Of a stretch of 29,697 nucleotides of DNA, positions 23,338-29,140 are shown piece by piece. Location of the stretch: contig CBFHWN010000022.1 of assembly GCA_965659595.1 (NCBI GenBank), forward strand, positions 1 through 29,697, in the 5' to 3' direction. Position 1 is the first letter of the stretch, and the number at the start of each line of letters is the position of its first letter. This DNA is from Casp-actino8 sp965659595. Its GTDB lineage: Bacteria; Actinomycetota; Acidimicrobiia; Acidimicrobiales; Ilumatobacteraceae. The notes below the pieces were generated by a model. It ran no database searches. It worked only from the letters and a program-made list of their open reading frames with translations, and was not told the origin of the DNA. A program made the position numbers and the translations under genes.

Positions 23338-23657
23338 CCTCGACGCGATCGTGGTCGATCGTTGATGTCTTTCCATTCTCCGAGCGCTCGTAGGACGAGT
23401 ACGGCCACGATCGCCGTGCCTCCGGCGGCGACGATCGCACCGATCACGATGCCGAGCCCGAGAGGCCAGTTGTCATTCCCCGAGTACTGGATGTCGACCA
23501 GCGCAAAGCCGATCACTGCACCGGCGGCTCCACCCACGAGAATCGAGACGAAAGCGACGGCGCGGGCGAGCGGCGAGGGCAGTGCCGAGAGGGGTCGTTC
23601 GTCGTCCCCAGTTTGGCCCCCAGTTTGGTCCCCGGTTCGGTTCACGGCTCGATTCAC
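23334..23657 (-). CDS. Two-helix membrane protein with repetitive N-terminus
   Basis: A 107-residue protein that I do not recognise. Its first ~20 residues come from a tandem DNA repeat and read as four-residue units (NRAV, NRTG, DQTG, GQTG). Two hydrophobic segments follow, about 35-55 and 65-92, with a short polar loop between. The tail is charged (LGEWKDINDRPRSRRG). The GTG at 23657 was chosen because TACGAT lies 6 bases before it; longer readings would run into the divergent mannosyltransferase gene. The stop overlaps the phosphatase start (ATGA). Confidence 0.68.
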   Translation of the reverse strand: MNRAVNRTGDQTGGQTGDDERPLSALPSPLARAVAFVSILVGGAAGAVIGFALVDIQYSGNDNWPLGLGIVIGAIVAAGGTAIVAVLVLRALGEWKDINDRPRSRRG

Positions 23658-23666
23658 AGTTCGATC
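23607..23666. repeat. Five-unit 12-bp tandem repeat
   Basis: Plus-strand units are CCCAGTTTGGCC, CCCAGTTTGGTC, CCCGGTTCGGTT, CACGGCTCGATT and CACAGTTCGATC. Neighbouring units differ at one to four bases, and the array degrades toward the promoter. On the minus strand it encodes four-residue repeats at the N-terminus of the membrane protein, and the last unit reaches into that gene's -10 box. Unit length divisible by three keeps the reading frame. Confidence 0.8.
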
Positions 23667-23669
23667 GTA
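23664..23669 (-). promoter_or_regulatory. Leaderless-type -10 box (TACGAT), membrane-protein/phosphatase operon
   Basis: On the minus strand TACGAT is followed by CGAACT (6 bases) and GTG. There is no Shine-Dalgarno sequence. It shares the two bases 23668-23669 with the opposing -10 box. Confidence 0.55.
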
Positions 23670-23673
23670 GGCT
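23668..23673 (+). promoter_or_regulatory. Leaderless-type -10 box (TAGGCT) of the mannosyltransferase gene
   Basis: TAGGCT is followed by CGCGAC (6 bases) and GTG. It is the same hexamer and spacing as the phosphofructokinase promoter. It overlaps the opposing -10 by two bases, so the two promoters should exclude each other. Confidence 0.55.
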
Positions 23674-23679
23674 CGCGAC

Positions 23680-24441
23680 GTGGACGATCGAGATCCGGGG
23701 AAGGGCACGACGGCGGCGACTGACGTCACCGATGTCCGGGTGGTGATCCCTACCTACGACGAAGCCGACAACATCGCATTGCTCATCGGGCGGATTCAGG
23801 AGGTGCTGCCGGGAGTTCGGGTTCTCGTCGTGGACGACGCCAGTCCTGATGGCACCGCCGACGTGGCTCGTCGCGCGGGTGCCGAGGTCCTCGAACGAAC
23901 CGGAAAGAACGGGCTCGGCGCCGCCTATCGCGACGGATTCGCCGAAGCGCTGGACGGTGGGGCCGGGATCGTCATCCAGATGGATGCCGATCTCTCGCAC
24001 GATCCCGTCTATCTCACGGAGTTGCTATCGGCGGTACGAGCCGGGGCCGACGCGGCGATCGGCAGCCGATACGTGCCGGGTGGAGATTGTGTCGACTGGC
24101 CGCGTCTGCGCCGTTTTCTCAGCCGTTGGGGCAACCGCTACGCAGCCGGCATGCTTGGGCTTGCCGTCAACGACGCGACGAGCGGTTATCGCGCCTACTC
24201 GGCTGGGACGTTGCGACGTATGGACGTTCCGACGGTGCTTGCCGACGGATACGGATTCCAAGTGGAGATGACGCATCGTCTGGTTCGCACCGGTGGTCGA
24301 GTCGTGGAGATTCCGATCGTGTTCCGCGATCGGGAACGGGGAGTTTCCAAGCTTTCGTACCGAATCATCGGAGAGGCATTTCGACTCGTGACCTGCCTCG
24401 CCGTCGACGATCTGCGGCGAGGACGCCGTCGTCATCTCTGA
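23680..24441 (+). CDS. Polyprenol-phosphate mannosyltransferase (GT2)
   Basis: Transfers mannose from GDP-mannose to a polyprenol phosphate, the lipid-linked donor for extracytoplasmic mannosylation. The 253-residue product is a single GT-A domain without membrane anchor: VVIPTYDEADNI, VVDDASPDGTADVAR, MDADLSHDP (metal-binding DxD region), IGSRYVPGG, TSGYRAYSAG, GYGFQVEM and a final RGVSKLS. These match the catalytic half of mycobacterial Ppm1 and eukaryotic Dpm1. The Lnt-like half of Ppm1 is absent. Start chosen from the -10 box. dinB begins 2 bases after its stop. Confidence 0.88.
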   Translation: MDDRDPGKGTTAATDVTDVRVVIPTYDEADNIALLIGRIQEVLPGVRVLVVDDASPDGTADVARRAGAEVLERTGKNGLGAAYRDGFAEALDGGAGIVIQMDADLSHDPVYLTELLSAVRAGADAAIGSRYVPGGDCVDWPRLRRFLSRWGNRYAAGMLGLAVNDATSGYRAYSAGTLRRMDVPTVLADGYGFQVEMTHRLVRTGGRVVEIPIVFRDRERGVSKLSYRIIGEAFRLVTCLAVDDLRRGRRRHL

Positions 24442-24443
24442 CC

Positions 24444-25784
24444 ATGTCGTCGAGTTCGGTCACGGGGCCGACCACCGATCGATTCCGGACCATCTTGCAT
24501 GTCGACATGGACGCGTTCTACGTGTCGGTCGAGTTGCGACGCCGTCCCGAACTCCGCGGACGTCCGGTGGTAGTGGGTGGATCGGGCGCGCGTGGCGTGG
24601 TCGCAGCGGCCAATTACGAAGCTCGGCGATTCGGTGTGTTCTCGGCGATGCCGTCGTCGCGTGCTCGACGTCTGTGTCCGCAGGCGGTGTTCCTGCCCGG
24701 TGACCACACGTTGTACGCGGAGGTGAGTCAGGAGGTGCATCGGATCTTCGAGGATGTGACACCACTGGTCGAGCCGATCGCCCTCGACGAAGCGTTCCTC
24801 GACGTCACCGGGGCTCGTGCCCTGTTCGGAGAGGGTGAAACGATCGGACGGTTCATTCGGGCACGAGTCCACGATGAACTCGATCTGGAGTGTTCGGTGG
24901 GAGTGGCGACGAGCAAGTTCGTCGCCAAGTTGGCCTCCAAGGCTGCCAAACCTCGGGTGACGGAGGCCGGCGTGGAGGAAGGATTCGGAGTCCTCGTCGT
25001 CGAGCCCGGACGAGAGCGCGAATTCGTGTCACCTCTCCCGGTGAAGGCGCTCTGGGGAGTCGGCCCCGCGACCCTCGAACGACTCGAGCGGCTCGGCGTG
25101 CGAACCGTCTCCGACCTCGCAGATCTTCCCGCGACTGTTCTTGAACGCTCGGTCGGGACGGCTCACGGACGGCATCTGGCGGCCCTGGCTCGCGCCGAGG
25201 ACGACCGTGAGGTGGTTCCGCATCGACCGGCGAAGTCGATCGGCAACGAGGAGACGTTCGCGCAAGATCTCGTGACCGACGACGAGATCCGCCGGGAGAT
25301 CGTCAGGCTCGCCGATCACGTCGCCGGACGATTGCGACGTCATGGTCGAGCGGCGCGCACTGTGACTCTCAAGATTCGCTACTCGACGTTCGAAACGATC
25401 ACCCGATCGGTCACACCGCCTCGGGCAGTCAACACCTCGCCGGGGATCGTGGCGGTTCTCGATCCGATCGTCAGCGAGATCGTCCGCAGCGTGTCATCCA
25501 CGGTCGGTGTGCGATTGCTCGGAGTTTCCGCCTCGCAACTGGTCGAGCCGTCGTCGCAGATGTCGCTGTTCGACGAACTTCCTGGGGCGGATGGTCCGTC
25601 AGTAGGCGTCGATGCGATCGAGAATCGATGGGCTCCGGCCAGCCGGGCCATCGACGCGATCCGAGAGCGTTTCGGCAAGGGAGCGATCGGTCCCGCCGGC
25701 TCTCTCGGTCGAACGGATCGCCACGAAGGGACGCCATGGGGGCCCGAGCGCCTACCCGACGACGGGAACGGGTCGAGTTCATGA
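24444..25784 (+). CDS. dinB: DNA polymerase IV (Y family)
   Basis: Error-prone translesion polymerase. The 446-residue product has the palm motif HVDMDAFYVSVE near residue 18, RPVVVGG, the catalytic DEAFLDVTG (second acidic pair) in EPIALDEAFLD, CSVGVATSKFVAKLASKAAKP, a helix-hairpin-helix with LWGVGPATLERLERLGV, and a little-finger domain. A beta-clamp-binding motif QMSLFDE sits at residues 372-378, followed by a poorly conserved tail of about 65 residues. The ATG lies 2 bases after the mannosyltransferase stop, and no SOS (LexA) box is seen there, so expression likely follows the upstream promoter. Confidence 0.93.
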   Translation: MSSSSVTGPTTDRFRTILHVDMDAFYVSVELRRRPELRGRPVVVGGSGARGVVAAANYEARRFGVFSAMPSSRARRLCPQAVFLPGDHTLYAEVSQEVHRIFEDVTPLVEPIALDEAFLDVTGARALFGEGETIGRFIRARVHDELDLECSVGVATSKFVAKLASKAAKPRVTEAGVEEGFGVLVVEPGREREFVSPLPVKALWGVGPATLERLERLGVRTVSDLADLPATVLERSVGTAHGRHLAALARAEDDREVVPHRPAKSIGNEETFAQDLVTDDEIRREIVRLADHVAGRLRRHGRAARTVTLKIRYSTFETITRSVTPPRAVNTSPGIVAVLDPIVSEIVRSVSSTVGVRLLGVSASQLVEPSSQMSLFDELPGADGPSVGVDAIENRWAPASRAIDAIRERFGKGAIGPAGSLGRTDRHEGTPWGPERLPDDGNGSSS

Positions 25785-25854
25785 CGCCGATCGCGGGACA
25801 TCGATCCTGGCGCTCGTCGCGGGAACGTCGCGATCGTCGCCCACGAGCCACGCG

Positions 25855-25900
25855 TTGCCTTGGCGCGTTCGATCTGGGACACTGTGTGGCGAGAGGAGGT
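25855..25900 (+). promoter_or_regulatory. Conventional promoter and Shine-Dalgarno site of the DUF3040 gene
   Basis: In the 120-base gap after dinB, TTGCCT (25855-25860) and GACACT (25878-25883) lie 17 bases apart as -35/-10 candidates. A strong AGGAGGT (25894-25900) precedes the ATG at 25905. This leadered arrangement contrasts with the leaderless starts elsewhere. The Shine-Dalgarno site is clear; the -10 is weak. The rest of the gap shows nothing. Confidence 0.5.
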
Positions 25901-25904
25901 TCCG

Positions 25905-26240
25905 ATGAGCCTGTCCGATGACGAACAGCGAATTCTGCGCCAGATCGAAGAAGAGCTCGAGAGCGACACCAAGTTCGCCCAAGCGGTGTCCCCGTCGGGC
26001 CTTTATTCGCATTCGGCACGTTTGGTTCGTTGGTCGGTTCTCGGCCTCGTCGTGTGCGTAGCCCTCCTCGTCGTCGCTCTGCGGATCCACTTCTTGGTCT
26101 CGTTCGGGGTCTTCCTCGGCATGCTGGTCCTGCTCGCTGTCATCGAGCGCAATGCGCGGGCGATCGGACGAGCCGGGTTCCAGGACGTGGCTGGAGCATT
26201 GCGCAAAGCTCGCGCCAGCGCGTCGCGCCGTTTCGACTGA
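25905..26240 (+). CDS. DUF3040 family membrane protein
   Basis: A 111-residue actinobacterial protein. It has the DUF3040 N-terminus MSLSDDEQRILRQIEEEL followed by two hydrophobic helices (about 43-60 and 64-82) and a basic C-terminus. The function of the family is not known. In actinobacteria it often lies beside the mraZ division cluster or dinB; here dinB is upstream. The start is fixed by a strong Shine-Dalgarno sequence rather than by a longer in-frame ATG 45 bases upstream. Confidence 0.85.
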   Translation: MSLSDDEQRILRQIEEELESDTKFAQAVSPSGLYSHSARLVRWSVLGLVVCVALLVVALRIHFLVSFGVFLGMLVLLAVIERNARAIGRAGFQDVAGALRKARASASRRFD

Positions 26241-26257
26241 CCACGTCGAAGTCTTCG

Positions 26258-27121
26258 ATGGCACCGCCTCAATCCGGTTACGTCGCTCTCGACATCGGAG
26301 GGACGAAGCTCGCGGCGGCAATGGTGACCCACGACGGCTCCGTCGTCGTCTCGGATCGAGTTCCCACTCCGACTCGCGACCCGTGGACGGCAGTTGCCGC
26401 TCTCGTCTCGCGAGTCATCGCCGCCACACCCGACGTCGAACCGACAGCACTCGGTGCTGGATGCGGTGGACCGATGACACGAGGTGGAGTAACGGTCTCG
26501 CCTCTGCACATTCCGGCGTGGCGTGACTTTCCGCTTCGCCAATCACTGATCGAGTTGGTCGGTCGTCCGGTGGCGATCGACAACGACGCGAAGGCTCTCG
26601 CCTTGGGTGAGGGATGGCTCGGCGCGGCACGCGGTGTGCGCAATTTCATGTCAGTCGTCATCGGCACCGGAGTCGGAGCCGGACTCGTGATCGATGGACG
26701 CCTCGTCGACGGAGGCTCGGGCAACGCCGGTCATCTCGGCCACGTGATCGTCGAAGATGGTGGCCTTCCCTGCCGGTGCGGGGCCCACGGTTGTCTCGAG
26801 GCCTACCTGTCGGGATCGGGCATCGAAGAGCGGACCGGACAATCGGCTCGTCAGGCCTCGTCGGCCACGATTCTCGACGCCGGTCGGAGATTCGGCCGGG
26901 CTGTGGCTTCGGTGGCCGCCCTCACCAGTATCGAACGTGTGGTCGTGGCGGGCAGCGTGGCGTGGGGTTGGGGTGACGATTTCTTCGTCGCGGCCCGCGA
27001 CGAGTTCGCAGCGCGCAGTCGGCTGTCGTTCACGCAGGCGATCGACATCGTTCCGGCCGGGCCTCGGGCCGGGCTGATCGGAGCGGCTGCGTTGGCCCGT
27101 CGTGCTGTCGGTGGCGACTAG
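26258..27121 (+). CDS. ROK-family sugar kinase (second paralogue)
   Basis: A 287-residue ROK protein. Motifs: LDIGGTKLAAAMV near residue 10, AIDNDAKALALGEGW, VIGTGVGAGLVIDG, HLGHVIVEDGG and the zinc motif CRCGAHGCLEAYLSG. It is shorter than the other ROK gene in this window, with a reduced C-terminal lobe where the second phosphate motif reads VVAGSVAWGWG. A sugar or N-acetyl sugar kinase is likely; the substrate is not evident, and with no DNA-binding domain it is not a ROK repressor. It starts 17 bases after the DUF3040 stop and its stop codon is part of the next gene's -10 box. Confidence 0.82.
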   Translation: MAPPQSGYVALDIGGTKLAAAMVTHDGSVVVSDRVPTPTRDPWTAVAALVSRVIAATPDVEPTALGAGCGGPMTRGGVTVSPLHIPAWRDFPLRQSLIELVGRPVAIDNDAKALALGEGWLGAARGVRNFMSVVIGTGVGAGLVIDGRLVDGGSGNAGHLGHVIVEDGGLPCRCGAHGCLEAYLSGSGIEERTGQSARQASSATILDAGRRFGRAVASVAALTSIERVVVAGSVAWGWGDDFFVAARDEFAARSRLSFTQAIDIVPAGPRAGLIGAAALARRAVGGD

Positions 27122-27124
27122 TTT
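27119..27124 (+). promoter_or_regulatory. Leaderless-type -10 box (TAGTTT) overlapping a stop codon
   Basis: TAGTTT begins with the TAG stop of the ROK gene and lies 6 bases (TCCTTC) before the GTG of the acyl-CoA dehydrogenase. The pyrimidine-rich spacer rules out a Shine-Dalgarno site. Confidence 0.5.
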
Positions 27125-27130
27125 TCCTTC

Positions 27131-28363
27131 GTGGACCCTCGCTACTCACCGGACGCCGAGTCGTTCCGACGCCGAGTCGTCGCCTTCCTCCACCGGGAAT
27201 TGGCCGCCGATTTTCCCGGTATCGGACGAATGCCGGTCGACGAGGTTCGGCCGTGGGTCATGGAATGGCGGCGGGTGCTGCACGCCGAGCGCTATCTCGC
27301 TCCCGGTTGGCCGGCCGAATACGGCGGTGGTGGTCTATCGGCCCTCGAACAAGTGATATTGGCCGAGGAGTTCGCCAAGGCTGGAGTGCCGACCGGAGGT
27401 CCGAACGACGGATTCGGAATCACGATGCTCGGCAACACGCTCCTGCGTTGGGGTACGGAGGACCAGAAGTCGTATTACCTCCCGAGAATTCTCGCCAACG
27501 ACGACGTGTGGTGTCAGGGTTACAGCGAGCCGAACGCCGGAAGCGACCTCGGAAGCCTTGGGCTTCGTGGGACACTCGATGGCGACCAGTGGATTCTGAA
27601 CGGACAGAAGATCTGGACATCGGCGGGGCACCTGGCCGATCACATCTTCACCCTCGCCCGCACCGATCCTGATGCACCCAAGCACAAGGGCATCTCGTTC
27701 CTTCTCGTCGACATGCGTCAGCCCGGTGTCGAGGTGAGGCCGATCAAGATGATCAGTGGCGAGAGCGAGTTCAACGAGGTTTTCTACACCGACGCGACGT
27801 GTCCGAAAGATGCGGTGGTCGGCGGAGTGAACAACGGTTGGGCGGTGGCCATGACGTTGCTCGGCTACGAGCGCGGTGAAGGGGCGGCGACGGTCCCGGT
27901 TCGTTTTCAAGCCGAGCTCGATCGTCTGCTGCTGCTGGCCCGTGAGTACGAAGTCGTCGACGATCCGCGAGTTCGACAGCGTCTGGCCTCGGCCCACTCG
28001 AAGGTGCAGATCATGAGGTATCTCGGTCTTCGCACTCTGACGTCGTTTCTGGCCGGACATCATCCGGGTCCCGAGAGCGGAGCCTTCAAGCGCTACTGGA
28101 GTGAGTACCACCAGGTCGTCACCGAGCTCGCGCTCGAGATCATGGGAGCTTCGGCACTCGTCGTCGAGGGAAGACTGCCTGCGAATGCCTTCCAGCCCGA
28201 CGATCGGTCAGCTCCCAACAGTTCGGCGAGTTGGATCGGGAGTTTCCTGAACGCCCGAGCCGGAACCATCTATGCCGGTTCATCGCAGATCCAGTCGAAC
28301 ATCATCGCCGAAATGGTGCTCGGGCTTCCGAAGGAACCTCAAGCCGTTCCGGCCCGACCATGA
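27131..28363 (+). CDS. Acyl-CoA dehydrogenase
   Basis: FAD enzyme that introduces a 2,3 double bond into an acyl-CoA. The 410-residue product has the N-terminal helical domain, the flavin-contact block CQGYSEPNAGSDLGSLGLRG and ILNGQKIWTSAG in the beta domain, and the C-terminal helical domain closing with TIYAGSSQIQSNIIAEMVLGLPKE. The residue at the classical Glu position of medium-chain enzymes (IYEG) is Ala here. Glu247 in GYERGEG is the likely base, as in isovaleryl-CoA-type and many actinobacterial FadE enzymes. Substrate chain cannot be told. A small conserved gene overlaps its stop (ATGA). Confidence 0.92.
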   Translation: MDPRYSPDAESFRRRVVAFLHRELAADFPGIGRMPVDEVRPWVMEWRRVLHAERYLAPGWPAEYGGGGLSALEQVILAEEFAKAGVPTGGPNDGFGITMLGNTLLRWGTEDQKSYYLPRILANDDVWCQGYSEPNAGSDLGSLGLRGTLDGDQWILNGQKIWTSAGHLADHIFTLARTDPDAPKHKGISFLLVDMRQPGVEVRPIKMISGESEFNEVFYTDATCPKDAVVGGVNNGWAVAMTLLGYERGEGAATVPVRFQAELDRLLLLAREYEVVDDPRVRQRLASAHSKVQIMRYLGLRTLTSFLAGHHPGPESGAFKRYWSEYHQVVTELALEIMGASALVVEGRLPANAFQPDDRSAPNSSASWIGSFLNARAGTIYAGSSQIQSNIIAEMVLGLPKEPQAVPARP

Positions 28364-28608
28364 GCGTGCGAGAAGTGCTCCATATCGCATCGGCTGTCGT
28401 GCGACGACCGTCGCTGTGGTGGACGGCCCTCGTGGTCGCGAGGCGGCTGGTGCCCCGACGCTGGTGGATGCGGCGGCCGTTCCTGCCGGTGCCGTCACGT
28501 GACTACGTGCGTTTCCGCAAAGAGGCCTATTACGGTGATCCGCTGGCGCCGTTCGAGGTCGACGATGTGCTGAAATATCTCTTGTGGGTGCGAACGTGGA
28601 ACTCATGA
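28360..28608 (+). CDS. Small conserved actinobacterial protein of unknown function
   Basis: An 82-residue basic protein. It resembles a short family that I recall from actinobacteria with the pattern RRPSLWWTAL, VARRLVPRRWWMRRPFLPVPSRDYVRFR and a closing DDVLKYLLWVRTW. Tryptophan and arginine are strikingly frequent (five Trp before residue 50), pointing to a membrane-surface or nucleic-acid contact. There is no clear transmembrane helix. It starts inside the stop of the acyl-CoA dehydrogenase gene and is followed 32 bases later by an HNH nuclease gene. Function unknown. Confidence 0.75.
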   Translation: MSVREVLHIASAVVRRPSLWWTALVVARRLVPRRWWMRRPFLPVPSRDYVRFRKEAYYGDPLAPFEVDDVLKYLLWVRTWNS

Positions 28609-28626
28609 CTCGATCCGGGCGGCGAC

Positions 28627-28632
28627 GGAGGT
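28627..28632 (+). promoter_or_regulatory. Shine-Dalgarno site (GGAGGT) of the HNH gene
   Basis: GGAGGT ends 8 bases before the ATG at 28641, a normal distance. It fixes the start and shows that canonical leadered initiation coexists with leaderless starts. Confidence 0.6.
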
Positions 28633-28640
28633 CCTGACCC

Positions 28641-29138
28641 ATGAGAAGCGCGCTCGTTCTCAATGCCACGTACGAGCCGCTCAGCGTCGTTCCGTGCCGA
28701 CGAGCCGCCTGTCTGGTACTCACCGACAAGGCCGAGGTCGTCGAGCACGACGGAACGTTGCTTCGATCCGAGTCTCTCGCCGTCCCGAATCCGCTCGTGA
28801 TCCGACTTCGCTACGTGGTGAAGGTTCCGTATCACCGGCGGACTGCATTGTCCCGCCGGGCGATCTTCGCCCGTGACGAGCATCGTTGCCAATACTGCGG
28901 TGGAACGGCCGATTCGATCGACCACGTCATGCCGCGTTCTCGAGGTGGGATGCACGTCTGGGAGAACGTGGCTGCGGCCTGTCGCCGTTGCAATCTCGAC
29001 AAGCGGGACCGCACTCCCGACGAAGCCGGGATGCGTCTGGCCCGGGCGCCCCACGCCCCGCGTGAGCTGACGTGGGTCACCATCTCGGTCGGTCGGGTTC
29101 CCGAAGTCTGGAAGCCGTACTTGGCGCGCGCGTCATAG
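28641..29138 (+). CDS. HNH endonuclease family protein
   Basis: A 165-residue protein with an N-terminal conserved region (LVLNATYEPLSVVPCRRAACL, a beta-rich module typical of one widespread HNH group) and a C-terminal HNH domain. The domain shows a zinc knuckle CQYC at residues 83-86, the catalytic DHVMPRSRGG with Asp-His, WENVAAACRRCN supplying the Asn and the second Cys pair, and NLDKRDRTPDEA. This chromosomal group is common in actinobacteria and cyanobacteria and its role is not established; it is not linked here to a methylase or other restriction gene. Confidence 0.88.
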   Translation: MRSALVLNATYEPLSVVPCRRAACLVLTDKAEVVEHDGTLLRSESLAVPNPLVIRLRYVVKVPYHRRTALSRRAIFARDEHRCQYCGGTADSIDHVMPRSRGGMHVWENVAAACRRCNLDKRDRTPDEAGMRLARAPHAPRELTWVTISVGRVPEVWKPYLARAS

Positions 29139-29140
29139 TC

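Noticed and set aside
28641..29138. HNH gene as part of a restriction or defence island
   Set aside because: No methylase, helicase or other defence gene is nearby, and the family is a common chromosomal one.
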